From the NCBI RefSeq assembly GCF_030124325.1, contig NZ_JASKLR010000001.1, positions 396,190 through 460,189 of the forward strand: a stretch of 64,000 nucleotides of DNA. Reading direction: 5' to 3'. The notes under the pieces are model-generated. The model had not been told where the DNA came from and did no database searches. It saw only the letters and a program-made list of their open reading frames with translations. The stretch is from Sinorhizobium sp. 8-89 (GTDB lineage: Bacteria; Pseudomonadota; Alphaproteobacteria; Rhizobiales; Rhizobiaceae). Positions 39,767 to 49,055 of this stretch are shown piece by piece. The position numbers and the translations under genes were made by a program. Each line of letters starts with the position of its first letter. Position 1 is the stretch's first letter.

Positions 39767-40159
39767 ATGAGCAGTCGCGCACCCCCAATTCCTCCGGAAA
39801 ATCGCAGCGGAAAGGGAACTGGAGAACCCGCAACGAACGCATCTGTTGAATCCAAGAAGCCAGAGACACCCTCGGATCCCAGAGAAGAAGGGGCAGCAAG
39901 GCAATACGAAGATCAATACCACCCATCAGGGCTACCAACAGGATCGATGAGGAGCATCATGTCCACTTCCAAGAAGACGCCGGCAAGCATCCGCCAAGGC
40001 GGCCCAGGTGCCTCGCATGAAAATGCCAAAGCTCCATTGGATATCCCGAAGCCACCCGCCGAACCTGACAAGCGTACCCGCAGCAAGGTTTCCGGCGGCG
40101 GAGGCGAGCACGACAGACACCACAGCCACGATCCCGGGCGGAAGGGCGGTCAAGGTTAG
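39767..40159 (+). CDS. Hydrophilic Pro/Lys/Gly-rich stress-type protein
   Basis: 130 residues from ATG 39767 with GGGAGA upstream (MSSRAPPIPPENRSGKG). Almost no hydrophobic residues; low complexity with Pro, Lys, Ser, Gly and a His-rich end (GGGEHDRHHSHDPGRKGGQG). A second in-frame ATG at 39959 has its own AGGAG and would yield a 66-residue product starting MSTSKKTPASIRQGG. A perfect stress promoter lies upstream. Probably an intrinsically disordered hydrophilin. Confidence 0.65.
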   Translation: MSSRAPPIPPENRSGKGTGEPATNASVESKKPETPSDPREEGAARQYEDQYHPSGLPTGSMRSIMSTSKKTPASIRQGGPGASHENAKAPLDIPKPPAEPDKRTRSKVSGGGGEHDRHHSHDPGRKGGQG

Positions 40160-40486
40160 ATCATTTCACTTTGACCGACACATGGTCGACGCCTGTCGTA
40201 GCTCCTCCCACGGCAGGCTCTTTTTTTGACGCTGGTGGTTAAATCGGCCAAACGGTGCGTTGGGGCGACTGTGGAATGCCGGCCTGTTGTTGTTCCCTGA
40301 TCGCCCTGTCACGCTGCCCGCAGCGCTCAAGAGGCGCAGCAGGTTGTGCTCAACGGTCATGTTGTAATGTCTGCCGGATCGCTCCCGGCGTGTTGGCCGG
40401 ATCTGGCCGACACGGGATCTGCACATAAATATCATCTCGTGCTGCGCCGCCTGCGCTAGCCATGCCGGAAGAATGGGAGACGGAGA
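40160..40486. other. Intergenic region: half palindrome and terminator
   Basis: 327 bases. A half copy of the GATCATTTCAC palindrome (about 40157-40170) and a terminator (40192-40227) occupy the left part. The right part, before the cupin gene, holds no recognised element. A long minus-strand frame crossing here mirrors the cupin gene and is not called. Confidence 0.6.
40191..40227 (+). terminator. Rho-independent terminator after the hydrophilic gene
   Basis: GCCTGTCG (40191-40198) pairs with CGGCAGGC (40211-40218) with one G-T pair, followed by a run of seven T. It ends the stress island transcript. Confidence 0.75.
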
Positions 40487-40999
40487 ATGTCGGACCACCA
40501 CCATCACCACGACCATGATCGTGAGGACAAGCACGGCGAGGACCGGTGGAAACACAACGGTGTCCGCGTCATCAAAGGTGATCAATTGGACGGCAACACG
40601 GCCCAGACGCCCGGCATGTATCGGCAGGCAGCCATCAATCATGCGCGTGTCGGCGCCCAGAAGATCTGGGCCGGAACCGTCGCGATCGAGCCCAATGCCA
40701 AGACCGGCGTGCATCACCACGGGCCGCTCGAAAGCGTGATCTTCGTCGTCCGCGGCAAGGCGCGCATGCGCTGGGGCGACAGGCTCGAATATGTCGCGGA
40801 GGCAGGCCCGGGGGACTTCATCTACGTGCCGCCATACGTGCCCCACCAGGAAATCAATGCGGATCCTGAACATCCGCTCGAATGCGTGCTGGTGCGGTCC
40901 GATAACGAGGCCGTCGTCGTTAACATCGCCGACATCGATCCGGTCGAGAAGCCGGAGGAGATCTACTGGGTCGATCCGATCCACAAGCATCCGGGCTGA
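40487..40999 (+). CDS. Cupin-domain protein with His-rich N-terminus
   Basis: 170 residues. The N-terminus MSDHHHHHDHDREDKHGED may bind metal. The cupin core has motif 1 GVHHHGPLESVIFVVRGKARM (H76-H78, E82) and motif 2 PGDFIYVPPYVPHQEIN (H120), so a metal site is intact. Similar proteins are annotated only as cupins; an oxygenase, isomerase or regulatory role is possible. Single gene. Confidence 0.88.
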   Translation: MSDHHHHHDHDREDKHGEDRWKHNGVRVIKGDQLDGNTAQTPGMYRQAAINHARVGAQKIWAGTVAIEPNAKTGVHHHGPLESVIFVVRGKARMRWGDRLEYVAEAGPGDFIYVPPYVPHQEINADPEHPLECVLVRSDNEAVVVNIADIDPVEKPEEIYWVDPIHKHPG

Positions 41000-41102
41000 C
41001 TGTTTGCTAGAACCGAGGCATCTTGCTTGGATATTATGGATCGCTGCAGCCCACACGAAAAACCCGCCTGCTCTCGCGGACGTTATGCGGCGGTGACGGC
41101 TC

Positions 41103-41516
41103 TCACTCCCCCTTCACCCCACCCAGAAATTCCTCGCACCAGCTCGGTCCATTGGCGCGCTTGCGGTCGCCGACGAGGCGGATCGAGCGGATGACGTAGT
41201 CGGAAGACACGGTGAGTTGGACGGAACAGCTCAGATATTCGGTGCGGGCGGCGGAGATGCGCTTGCCACGTTTGCCGTCGGCGGCCTTTTCATACTCGGC
41301 CGGGATCTTGCGGGTCTTGTAGCCGCCCTTCCAGCTGTAGACGGTGTCGTCACCGGTTTCGACGTCGGCAATCGGCGGGCCGAACTGGGCGAAGAAGGTG
41401 CCAGCGGGCTTGCCCAGCCACCGGGTCTCGACGGCATTTCTTGCCACCACTGAAGTCGTCGTGCAGCCGGCAAGGGCCAGCACAAGGCCGGCGACCGTCA
41501 TCATGCGGAAGTTCAT
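41103..41516 (-). CDS. Small lipoprotein, unknown function
   Basis: 137 residues. Lipoprotein signal MMTVAGLVLALAGC. Mature part TRWLGKPAGTFFAQFGPPIADVETGDDTVYSWKGGYKTRKIP resembles small rhizobial outer-membrane lipoproteins with a BamE-like GKxxxxFFxxFGPP turn, though this similarity is only suggestive. Two Cys (near 100 and 128) could form a disulfide. Confidence 0.8.
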   Translation of the reverse strand: MNFRMMTVAGLVLALAGCTTTSVVARNAVETRWLGKPAGTFFAQFGPPIADVETGDDTVYSWKGGYKTRKIPAEYEKAADGKRGKRISAARTEYLSCSVQLTVSSDYVIRSIRLVGDRKRANGPSWCEEFLGGVKGE

Positions 41517-41804
41517 GTTTTTGTCCCTTTGAGTCTCGTTCTGAAATCTGCGGCGCGGAAGCCCGTATCCCCCGGTTTCCTAGCTTTCCGCTGAGCCTCT
41601 AGCGCCAAAAGACGCGAAAGAAAATCCGCCCTGGCCGCCGGGATTCAGGAAAATATAAAGCGTTGCAGAAACGCCCTATTGCCGTTCCAGGCGAGGGGCG
41701 CCAACGGGTTTCCACCGATCGAATTTTTTGTGTCAGGTTGCATTCTTTTCGAGATAGGCGCTTGTGAAATCGAAAATGCTGTTCTATAGAGGCGCCGCTG
41801 GTCA

Positions 41805-41881
41805 CGGAGTGTAGCGCAGTCTGGTAGCGCACCACGTTCGGGACGTGGGGGTCGCGTGTTCGAATCACGCCACTCCGACCA
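41805..41881 (+). tRNA. tRNA-Pro (CGG anticodon)
   Basis: A 77-base cloverleaf: acceptor CGGAGTG pairs with CACTCCG, discriminator A, CCA encoded at 41879-41881. Anticodon stem CCACG/CGTGG with loop TTCGGGA gives CGG. D-loop with GGTAGCGC and T-loop TTCGAAT. Reads CCG. Confidence 0.96.
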
Positions 41882-42290
41882 GCCAAATCAATCACTTATC
41901 GAGCTATTTTGTCGCCGACGAGCCGAGCGAACGACGGATCGCACCTTCTCGGGCGGCGCGGCTGACGACGCCCTGCCGGGGCGGACTGTCTCACGGCGTT
42001 CGGAAACGGTGAAACAGTCCTATCGATCGTCATGATCGACACGCCACCTTACGGTTAGACGATTGAAATTGAAGCCCTGAGTTCTCAGGGGCGAGACGGG
42101 ACTGATCGCATCTTGGCTTTGCGCGATCTTGGCGTGGGCAGGTTTGGCTGCTTCCTTGGCAGGCTTGAATCGAGGCGCCTAGCTTCTTTCGTTGTTCACT
42201 TTGAAATAGTCTGTTAACCATATGCCGTCTTTGCAGGGTGAACGATCGCCGCCATTATCCTTTCAACAAACGCAATCCGGTGAGGCCGTG
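41882..42290. other. Intergenic region after tRNA-Pro
   Basis: 409 bases. A hairpin-type palindrome is at 41983-42020. On the minus strand, a run of about 50 codons ending at 42020 (…GFNFNRLTVRWRVDHDDR) has no start codon and may be a remnant. No gene supported. Confidence 0.5.
41983..42020. repeat. Palindromic hairpin
   Basis: GGACTGT and TCAC on the left pair with GTGA and ACAGTCC on the right around a 14-base loop, with one mismatch. No T-run follows. Confidence 0.55.
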
Positions 42291-42434
42291 ATGTTGAAGG
42301 AACCAATTTTCACACTGCGCGAAATCATTATCTGGTCCGCGATTCTCGGCAGCGTCGTCGGCTACCAGCTCTGGCGCAACGGTGATCCGCCGCCGCTGAC
42401 GATGCAACTTGCGCCGATCGAGCGGCACGCTTGA
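42291..42434 (+). CDS. Small single-pass membrane protein
   Basis: 47 residues from ATG 42291 (MLKEPIFTLREIIIWSAILG), with GGTGAGG upstream; an ATG at 42222 would add 23 residues. One hydrophobic helix (IIIWSAILGSVVGYQLW), then a short Pro-rich tail. Too small for family assignment. Confidence 0.5.
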   Translation: MLKEPIFTLREIIIWSAILGSVVGYQLWRNGDPPPLTMQLAPIERHA

Positions 42435-42459
42435 CGGTCTGCGGGCGCAGACCGCTCCC

Positions 42460-42651
42460 TTACTCCTCAGGAAGTCCATTGCGTCTTGCGGCTCTCAGCA
42501 GGTCCACTTCCGGTGCGGCAGGGCCGAATTCCTCTTCGAGGCGGTTGGCTTCGTCCTCGTCCAGGCGGTATTTCCGCGCAAATGCTTCGATCGTCATAGT
42601 GCGGCCGTCGAAGCCTCCGTCGGGCGTTTCCTTTCCATTGTCGCTAAGCAT
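42460..42651 (-). CDS. Small acidic hypothetical protein
   Basis: 63 residues with AGGGAGA upstream of ATG. MLSDNGKETPDGGFDGRTMTIEAFARKYRLDEDEANRLEEEFGPAAPEVDLLRAARRNGL has an amphipathic helix-rich middle resembling small HTH-like rhizobial proteins. Convergent with the small membrane protein. No function known. Confidence 0.65.
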   Translation of the reverse strand: MLSDNGKETPDGGFDGRTMTIEAFARKYRLDEDEANRLEEEFGPAAPEVDLLRAARRNGLPEE

Positions 42652-42806
42652 GGCTGCGTCTCCCTGCTATGCCTGGCGAAAAGCTAGGGCGGGAGAGGCG
42701 GTTTGGAAGAGTGAAGCGAAGCGAGACGACCACCGCCGGCCCGAATGGCATGGACCAATGAAAAAGGGGCCGAGCAGCCCCTTTTCCAGCTTCGACAAGT
42801 CGCCGA

Positions 42807-44309
42807 TCAGCCGTCGATCGAATCGATGATTTCCGCCGCCTTGCCGGCATTGACGCGGCGGATTTCCGCGTCTTCGCGCCGGCTGGCAAAGAGTTCCGTT
42901 GCCATCAGCTGGTCGGCGAGGTCTGCCGGCAGCGACAGGATGACCCGGCTTTCCTCCGCATGGATACCCCCGAGTGCCGCGCGTTTGGCAGTGATCATGC
43001 CGCCGGCGACTGTGTTGTTGGTGTCCGGGTCGATCAGGATGAAGGCGCCGGTCGTGCGGTTCTGTTCGTAAGCGTCGAAGATCGCCCGTTCATCGAAGAC
43101 GAGATGAACCTTGCCGATGGCGTTCATCGGCAGCGCGTCCGCATGGTTCCACTTGCCGGTCTTGAGATCGAGCTGGCTTGCGGGCTGAACCTGCACGCGC
43201 TGACGGCGGCTGCCGGATTTCAGCCAGTAGCGCTTGCCGGGCTGGATACCCTCCGGCTGAAGGGCAACGAGTTGAGCGTCGAAGGCGAGCCCGGTCATCG
43301 GCTGGCTGTCGATCGACGCGATCACGTCGCCGCGGGAGACGTCCACCTGACGGTCGAGCACGAGCGTGATCGCGTCGCCAGCAACGGCGGCATTGCGCAC
43401 GAGGTCGAAGGTGACGATCTTCGTGACGTTGGCAACCATGCCGGACGGCAGAATGACGACGGAATCGCCGGGCTTCACCGAGCCACCGGCGACGGTACCC
43501 TGATAGCCGCGGAAGCTCTCGCCCGGGCGCGAGACTCGCTGCACCGGCAGGCGGAAGCCGACCGTCTGTGCAGAGCGTGTCGTCGCGAGTTCGAGTATCT
43601 CGATCAGCGTCGGGCCATCGTACCAGGGCATGGAGGCGCGGCCGTCATAGACGACGTTCTCGCCCTTGAGCGCCGAAACCGGGATCGCGGTGACCTGCCG
43701 CACGCCGAGCGACAAGGCGAGTTCCTTGAACTCGTGCGAGATCTGCTCGAAGCGGCTGCGGTCGTAATCGGTGAGGTCTATCTTGTTGACGGCGAGCACG
43801 AACTGGCGGATGCCCATCAGCGTCGCGATCGTTGCGTGACGCCGGGTCTGTTCCAGGAGGCCGACGCGGGCGTCGACCAGGAGCACGGCGAGATCGGCAG
43901 TCGAAGCGCCGGTCGCCATGTTGCGCGTATATTGCTCGTGACCGGGCGTGTCGGCGACGATGAAGGAACGCTTGTCGGTCGAGAAGTAGCGATAGGCGAC
44001 GTCGATGGTGATGCCCTGTTCACGCTCGGCCTGCAGACCATCCAAAAGCAGCGCGAAATCGGGCAGGCCGAGATCGTTCTGCTTGCCGCTGGAATCGCGC
44101 TCGAGCGTGGCGGCCTGGTCTTCCTTGACCGCCTTCGTGTCCCAAAGCAGCCGGCCGATCAGCGTCGATTTGCCGTCGTCAACGCTGCCGCAGGTGATAA
44201 GGCGAAGCGGACGGGAATCGCGCGTGGCGCGCACCGGCTCCTGCGCCGGAAAGGCTGCGACGGTGGTTGCTTCGTCCAGCGCGGCGTTCGCGATTGCGGG
44301 TGCGGTCAT
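42807..44309 (-). CDS. cysN: Sulfate adenylyltransferase subunit 1 (GTPase)
   Basis: 500 residues. G1 GSVDDGKST (41-49), G3 DTPGHEQ and G4 NKID are all present, as in elongation-factor-like GTPases. The C-terminal part is the usual EF-Tu-like barrels with no APS kinase domain fused, unlike NodQ/CysNC. GTP hydrolysis drives CysD to form adenosine 5'-phosphosulfate. Its start shares one base with the cysD stop (TGATG). Confidence 0.96.
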   Translation of the reverse strand: MTAPAIANAALDEATTVAAFPAQEPVRATRDSRPLRLITCGSVDDGKSTLIGRLLWDTKAVKEDQAATLERDSSGKQNDLGLPDFALLLDGLQAEREQGITIDVAYRYFSTDKRSFIVADTPGHEQYTRNMATGASTADLAVLLVDARVGLLEQTRRHATIATLMGIRQFVLAVNKIDLTDYDRSRFEQISHEFKELALSLGVRQVTAIPVSALKGENVVYDGRASMPWYDGPTLIEILELATTRSAQTVGFRLPVQRVSRPGESFRGYQGTVAGGSVKPGDSVVILPSGMVANVTKIVTFDLVRNAAVAGDAITLVLDRQVDVSRGDVIASIDSQPMTGLAFDAQLVALQPEGIQPGKRYWLKSGSRRQRVQVQPASQLDLKTGKWNHADALPMNAIGKVHLVFDERAIFDAYEQNRTTGAFILIDPDTNNTVAGGMITAKRAALGGIHAEESRVILSLPADLADQLMATELFASRREDAEIRRVNAGKAAEIIDSIDG

Positions 44310-45262
44310 CAGAAGTATCCCTCGCGTTTTTTCTTTTCCATCGAGCCGGACTGGTCCCGGTCGATGGCGCGGCCCTGCCGTTCGGAGACGGTCGCGGTTT
44401 CAAGTTCCGAAATGATGTCGTCGAGCGTGGTGGCACCGGAGCGGATGGCGCCCGTCAGCGGAAAACAGCCGAGCGTGCGGAAGCGGATCATTTCCTCGCG
44501 TTTCAATTCGCCCGGAAGAAGTTCGAGACGCGGATCTTCGGCAAGGATCATCATGCCGTCACGCTCGACGATCGGACGCTTCTTGGCAAAATAGAGCGGC
44601 ACGATCGGGATCTCTTCCGCCTGGATGTAGCGCCAGATGTCGACCTCGGTCCAGTTGGAGAGCGGGAAGGCGCGCACGCTCTCGCCCTTGCGGATCATGC
44701 CGTTATAGATGTTCCAGAGCTCGGGACGCTGGTTGCGCGGATCCCAGCGGTGGTCCGGTGTGCGGAAGGAATAGATGCGCTCCTTGGCGCGGCTCGCTTC
44801 CTCGTCGCGGCGAGCGCCGCCAAAGGCGGCGTCATACTGGCCGGCATCAAGCGCCTGACGCAGCGCCTCGGTCTTCATGATGTCGGTGTAGAGCGCCGAG
44901 CCATGCGAGAAGGGGGTCACGCTTTCTGCCGCCCCGCGCGGGTTGGTATGGACGACCAGGTCGAGATCGTATTTTTCGACCATCTCGTCGCGAAACGCGA
45001 TCATCTCCCGGAACTTCCAGCCGGTGTCGACATGGAGCAGCGGAAAGGGGACGCGGCCGGGATAGAAGGCCTTGCGTGCCAGATGCAGGAGTACGGACGA
45101 ATCCTTGCCGATCGAATAGAGCATCACCGGGCGCTCGAATTCGGCGGCGACCTCACGGAAGATGTGGATCGCTTCGTTTTCAAGCGCCTTCAGATGCGGG
45201 TCGAGCGGCGGCTTCGCGCTCTGCGGGTTATGCAGTTCCGTTTCCGGATGGTTATGGGGCAT
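44309..45262 (-). CDS. cysD: Sulfate adenylyltransferase subunit 2
   Basis: 317 residues from ATG 45262 ([12 protein letters not shown]) with GGAG upstream. The ATP pyrophosphatase loop [14 protein letters not shown] and the [16 protein letters not shown] segment identify CysD. It transfers AMP from ATP to sulfate. Middle gene of cysH-cysD-cysN. Confidence 0.97.
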   Translation of the reverse strand: MPHNHPETELHNPQSAKPPLDPHLKALENEAIHIFREVAAEFERPVMLYSIGKDSSVLLHLARKAFYPGRVPFPLLHVDTGWKFREMIAFRDEMVEKYDLDLVVHTNPRGAAESVTPFSHGSALYTDIMKTEALRQALDAGQYDAAFGGARRDEEASRAKERIYSFRTPDHRWDPRNQRPELWNIYNGMIRKGESVRAFPLSNWTEVDIWRYIQAEEIPIVPLYFAKKRPIVERDGMMILAEDPRLELLPGELKREEMIRFRTLGCFPLTGAIRSGATTLDDIISELETATVSERQGRAIDRDQSGSMEKKKREGYF

Positions 45263-45308
45263 TTCGAACTCCGGGGAGGGTACGTGTCTCTCGGTGCGCC
45301 GGCCGCTT

Positions 45309-46064
45309 TCAGGCAGCATTGCTGGCGTTGGGAATGATGGAGGAGGCCGCTTCCGGCACATGCAGGCCGCATTCGCGCTTCTCGTCGTTCTCCCACCACC
45401 AGCGTCCGGCGCGCTCGGGCTCACCGGGCTTTATCGCGCGGGTGCAGGGCTCGCAACCGATCGACGGATAGCCGCGGGCATGGAGCGGGTTGACGGGAAT
45501 GGCATTGGCCGCGACGTGGTCGCGGATCGTCTCGATGTCCCAGTCCGCCAGCGGATTGATCTTGATGAGGCCGCGTTCGAGGTCCGCTTCGGCAAAGGGC
45601 GTTGTAGCGCGATTGCCCGACTGGCCGCGGCGCAGGCCGGTGATCCAGTAGCTTGCCCCCTCGAGCGCACGCGCAAGCGGCTTCAGCTTGCGTACGCCGC
45701 AACAGGCATGTCTTGCTTCCACGCTTTCGTAGAAGCCGTTCATGCCGTACTCAGCCACATAGGCGTCGATGTCGCCCTTTTCGGGGTAGAAACGCTTGAT
45801 AAGGATTCCGTAGGTTTCCTCGGTCTTGTCGATAAGCGCGACGGTCTCGTTGAAGAGGCGGCCGGTCTTCAGTGTCGCAACATCGATATCGAGCTGATCC
45901 GTGCCGATCGCGGCCGTGATGACCTGATCCTCGATGCCGAGCGACGTGGTGAAGACGGCTCTGCCTTCAAGACCGGCGATGAGCGCCAGGCGTCCGGCAA
46001 GATCCAGGCCTGCAAGCGCTTCGCTCAGGGCTTTCGCTTCGGCTTCGAGGGTCTGCGTGGTCAT
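45309..46064 (-). CDS. cysH: Assimilatory phosphoadenylyl/adenylyl-sulfate reductase
   Basis: 251 residues from ATG 46064 ([10 protein letters not shown]). Iron-sulfur cysteines C121-C122 and C204/C207, plus the catalytic ECGLH (C232), mark the 4Fe-4S APS-reducing branch, not the cluster-free E. coli PAPS reductase. Reduces adenylylsulfate to sulfite using thioredoxin. With no cysC nearby, APS would be the substrate, consistent with these cysteines. First gene of the operon. Confidence 0.95.
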   Translation of the reverse strand: MTTQTLEAEAKALSEALAGLDLAGRLALIAGLEGRAVFTTSLGIEDQVITAAIGTDQLDIDVATLKTGRLFNETVALIDKTEETYGILIKRFYPEKGDIDAYVAEYGMNGFYESVEARHACCGVRKLKPLARALEGASYWITGLRRGQSGNRATTPFAEADLERGLIKINPLADWDIETIRDHVAANAIPVNPLHARGYPSIGCEPCTRAIKPGEPERAGRWWWENDEKRECGLHVPEAASSIIPNASNAA

Positions 46065-46144
46065 GGCTAAATCCCGTTGCAATTTGCACGGAATATCGCA
46101 GCCGTTTGTGATAAATGACAGAAAAACGGATTTCTATTGCTCAA

Positions 46145-46171
46145 GGATCAGAGCAAATATCTCTCTGATCC
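46145..46171. promoter_or_regulatory. Perfect inverted repeat upstream of cysH
   Basis: GGATCAGAG (46145-46153) and CTCTGATCC (46163-46171) with nine bases between, 81 bases upstream of the cysH start. The shape suits a dimeric regulator or an upstream hairpin. Confidence 0.55.
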
Positions 46172-46292
46172 ATAAAGTTCTAAGAAAACCTAGTAATTTG
46201 ATGGACTATTTCTGCCCCCGGCAAGCGTGCATGCCCTTTCGTTTGCTGCAGGCGGTCCAAGCCCTCCGCCACCGACAACGGGGCATCACCTT

Positions 46293-46308
46293 TCAACAAT
46301 TGTTGAAT
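46293..46308. promoter_or_regulatory. Perfect 16-bp palindrome upstream of the DUF6152-like gene
   Basis: TTCAACAATTGTTGAA, 69 bases before the ATG at 46378. This size and symmetry are typical of an operator for a MarR/TetR-like or other dimeric repressor. Confidence 0.5.
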
Positions 46309-46377
46309 GCCCTGTCCTTTCACTTCAGGTGCTCCACGTTCACCTTGATCGTTTACGCGCATCGAAGGAGACAGGAG

Positions 46378-46773
46378 ATGGCAGAAATAACAAGGTCCTT
46401 TTCCGCTCGCATGCTCGGTGGAGGTGTCCTCGGATTGCTTCTTGTCACCGGCGCATACGCGCATCATGGCTGGTCCTGGGCGGAGGCCGATCAGATCGAA
46501 CTATCCGGAACGATCCGCGAGATTTCAATGGCGCCGCCGCACCCGACACTGGACGTGGAGACGGAGAATGACGGCGTTTGGCGCGTGGAACTGGCCAATC
46601 CGCGCCAGACGGAACGCTCGGGATTTGTAGAGGGCGTGGCAAAGGTCGGTGATCCGGTCGTCGCGCTCGGCAATCGCTCTCTCGATCGCAGCGAGAAGAG
46701 AATGAAGGCCGTCCGCATCACCGTGGCTGGAAAAGCCTATGCCCTCTATCCGGAGCGCATACGGACGAATTGA
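46378..46773 (+). CDS. Secreted DUF6152-like protein
   Basis: 131 residues from ATG 46378 behind AAGGAGACAGGAG. Signal peptide MAEITRSFSARMLGGGVLGLLLVTGAYA, then HHGWSWAEADQIELSGTIREISMAPPHPTLDVETENDGVWRVELANP, an OB-like beta-barrel common to DUF6152 proteins. Probably periplasmic; its stop and the next ATG share one base. Function unknown; related proteins occur with metal or copper membrane partners. Confidence 0.8.
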   Translation: MAEITRSFSARMLGGGVLGLLLVTGAYAHHGWSWAEADQIELSGTIREISMAPPHPTLDVETENDGVWRVELANPRQTERSGFVEGVAKVGDPVVALGNRSLDRSEKRMKAVRITVAGKAYALYPERIRTN

Positions 46774-47255
46774 TGGACGGCGTTGAGGTGTTGGAGTGGA
46801 TCGGCGCCCTATCTTTTGCGGTGGCAATACGACGCTCGGCGCTCCTATACCTCTTTGTGAACGCGGCCCATATCCTGTCGATCGGAATAATCGTCGGCGC
46901 GATCCTGCCGCTCGACCTGCGCCTGATCGGGTTCTTCGGCAGGGTGCCGGTCCCGGCGATCGGACCGTACCTTTCGCGCGCCGCCGCAACCGGCGTCATC
47001 CTCGCCATCATCACCGGCTTCTGCCTCTTCAGCGTCCGCCCGCTTGAATATGCCGGCAACGCTGCGTTCCTGACAAAGATCACGCTGCTCGCACTCGGCA
47101 TCGTCAATGCGGTTCTGTTGCATCTGACACCGCAATGGCGCGCCGCCGTTAACGGCGGGCCGCTCTCCTGGGGAGTCCGCCTTTCGGCGCTGCTTTCCAT
47201 GGCGATCTGGACCGGAGCGGTTCTTGCCGGCCGCTGGATCGGGTTCCTATCGTAG
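46773..47255 (+). CDS. DUF6644-like integral membrane protein
   Basis: 160 residues from ATG 46773. Four hydrophobic segments (about 20-45, 65-90, 100-120, 135-155) with FVNAAHILSIGIIVGAILPLDLRLIGFFG and Arg/His near the membrane boundary. Translation coupled to the DUF6152-like gene. The pair is a recurrent two-gene unit of unknown role. Confidence 0.82.
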   Translation: MDGVEVLEWIGALSFAVAIRRSALLYLFVNAAHILSIGIIVGAILPLDLRLIGFFGRVPVPAIGPYLSRAAATGVILAIITGFCLFSVRPLEYAGNAAFLTKITLLALGIVNAVLLHLTPQWRAAVNGGPLSWGVRLSALLSMAIWTGAVLAGRWIGFLS

Positions 47256-47371
47256 AGCGAGACCGGACTTGATTGGGTCGCCGCGACCGCCGGTGGCGCG
47301 CGATGTCGCATCTCCGAGCTATCGAGGGCGGTATCCACACTCGCTTTTCCGCCGCGGCAATCTGATCCGCC

Positions 47372-49021
47372 CTACCGATCGCTGATCGCCCAGCGCGGGT
47401 TGATCCACGGCTCCTGGTTTGAGCGGGCGAGGGGCTGCTTGCCGAGGATGTGATCGGCCGCCTTCTCGCCGGTCATGATCGAGGGACCATTGAGATTGCC
47501 GTAGGTGACGTGCGGGAAGATCGAGGAGTCGGCGACGCGCAAACCCTCGACGCCGATCACTCGCGTCTCCGGATCCACCACCGCCATCGGATCGTCCTTG
47601 GCACCCATCTTGCAGGTGCCGCAGGGATGGTAGGCGCTTTCGAGATGCTCGCGCAGGAAGGCGTCGATCTCGTCGTCCGTCTGGACCTTGTCGCCCGGCT
47701 GGATTTCCGGTCCGCGATACTGGTCGAAAGCCTTCTGGCCGAAGATCTCGCGCGTCAACCGCACGCAATGGCGGAATTTCTCCCAATCCTCCGGGTGGCT
47801 CATATAGTTGAAGCGGATCACCGGATCGGCCTTCGGATCGGACGAGCGAAGGGTGACGCTGCCGCGCGACTTGGACAGGTTGTAGCCGACATGCACCTGG
47901 AAGCCGTGCGTGTTCGCCGCCGCCTTGCCGTCGTAGCTGATCGCCACCGGCAGGAAGTGATACTGGATATCGGGCTGTTTGACCCCCGGGGCCGAACGCA
48001 GGAAGGCGCAGGCCTCGAACTGGTTGGAGACGCCAAGGCCTCGCTTGAAGAGCAGCCACTGCGCGCCCGCGACCCCCTGCCAGAACCATGGCAGCCAGGA
48101 ATAGAGCGACACCGGCTTTGTGCTCACCTGCTGGAAGTAGAACTCCATGTGATCCTGGAGGTTCTGGCCGACGCCCGGCCGGTCGGCCTTCACCTCGATG
48201 CCTAGCTCCTTCAGATGCGCCGCCGGGCCGATGCCGGAGAGCATCAACAGCTTCGGCGAGTTGAAGGATGATGCCGAGACGATCACCTCGTGATTGGCCT
48301 TCACAACCTCGGTCCGGCCGTTGCGCTCGATCTCGACGCCGGTCGCGCGGCCGTTCTCGATCACGATCTTGTGGGCGAGGCAGCGGATCAGTTGCACATT
48401 TGCGCGCTTCAGCGCCGGCTTCAGATAGGCGGAAGCCGCCGACCAGCGCCGACCTCGCCAGGTCGTCTGCTCCATGAGGCCGAAGCCTTCCTGCTTGGAG
48501 CCGTTATAGTCGTCGGTGAGTTCGAACCCTGCCTGGTTTCCCGCCTGGATGAAGGCGTGAAAGAGCGGGTTCCTGAGGCTGCCGCGCTGGATATGCAGCG
48601 GCCCCTGTGTGCCGCGCCAGCCGTCTTCGCCGCCATGCGAATGTTCCATCCGCTTGAAATAGGGCAGCACGTCCGCATAGGCCCAGCCCTGGGCGCCTAG
48701 CTCCTCCCAGCGATTGTAATCCTCCGCGTGGCCGCGCACATAGACCATGCCGTTGATCGAGGAGGAACCGCCGATCACCTTGCCGCGCGGCGCGGTGATG
48801 CGCCGGTTGTTGAGGTTCGGCTCGGGCTCGGAAAGATAGCCCCAATTGTAGCGGTTCATGCTCATCGGCCAGGCAAGCGCCGCCGGCATCTGGATGAACG
48901 GGCCGACATCCGAGCCGCCGAATTCCAGCACGATGACCGAATGCTTGCCGTCTTCCGAGAGGCGATAGGCAAGCGCCGAGCCCGCCGAGCCGGAACCGAT
49001 GATGACGAAATCTGCCTGCAT
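47372..49021 (-). CDS. betA: Choline dehydrogenase
   Basis: 549 residues from ATG 49021 ([14 protein letters not shown]). N-terminal FAD motif [13 protein letters not shown] (9-21), GMC signature 1 [20 protein letters not shown], signature 2 [15 protein letters not shown], and the C-terminal active-site HPCGTCKMG and [11 protein letters not shown]. Membrane-associated flavoprotein that oxidises choline to betaine aldehyde and further. Last gene of betI-C-B-A; a palindromic repeat lies between it and betB. Confidence 0.97.
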   Translation of the reverse strand: MQADFVIIGSGSAGSALAYRLSEDGKHSVIVLEFGGSDVGPFIQMPAALAWPMSMNRYNWGYLSEPEPNLNNRRITAPRGKVIGGSSSINGMVYVRGHAEDYNRWEELGAQGWAYADVLPYFKRMEHSHGGEDGWRGTQGPLHIQRGSLRNPLFHAFIQAGNQAGFELTDDYNGSKQEGFGLMEQTTWRGRRWSAASAYLKPALKRANVQLIRCLAHKIVIENGRATGVEIERNGRTEVVKANHEVIVSASSFNSPKLLMLSGIGPAAHLKELGIEVKADRPGVGQNLQDHMEFYFQQVSTKPVSLYSWLPWFWQGVAGAQWLLFKRGLGVSNQFEACAFLRSAPGVKQPDIQYHFLPVAISYDGKAAANTHGFQVHVGYNLSKSRGSVTLRSSDPKADPVIRFNYMSHPEDWEKFRHCVRLTREIFGQKAFDQYRGPEIQPGDKVQTDDEIDAFLREHLESAYHPCGTCKMGAKDDPMAVVDPETRVIGVEGLRVADSSIFPHVTYGNLNGPSIMTGEKAADHILGKQPLARSNQEPWINPRWAISDR

Positions 49022-49055
49022 GCGAGTGTCTTTCTTATAGATGCCGCTCCATGTG

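Larger units (their letters stand above)
46065..46377. other. Divergent promoter region of cysH with two palindromes
   Basis: 313 bases between cysH and a small secreted protein gene. Two strong dyads (46145-46171 and 46293-46308), one nearer each gene, look like regulator sites. No ORF is convincing. Confidence 0.65.

Noticed and set aside
40166..41056. 296-codon minus-strand frame over the cupin gene
   Set aside because: The cupin frame carries conserved metal-binding motifs; the minus frame also runs through the terminator.
42020..42196. About 50 minus-strand codons ending GFNFNRLTVRWRVDHDDR
   Set aside because: No usable start codon, and an in-frame TAG lies just upstream. It could be a gene remnant but cannot be supported.
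42960..44594. 544-codon plus-strand frame over cysN/cysD
   Set aside because: Antisense of two genes with intact GTPase and ATP-pyrophosphatase motifs.
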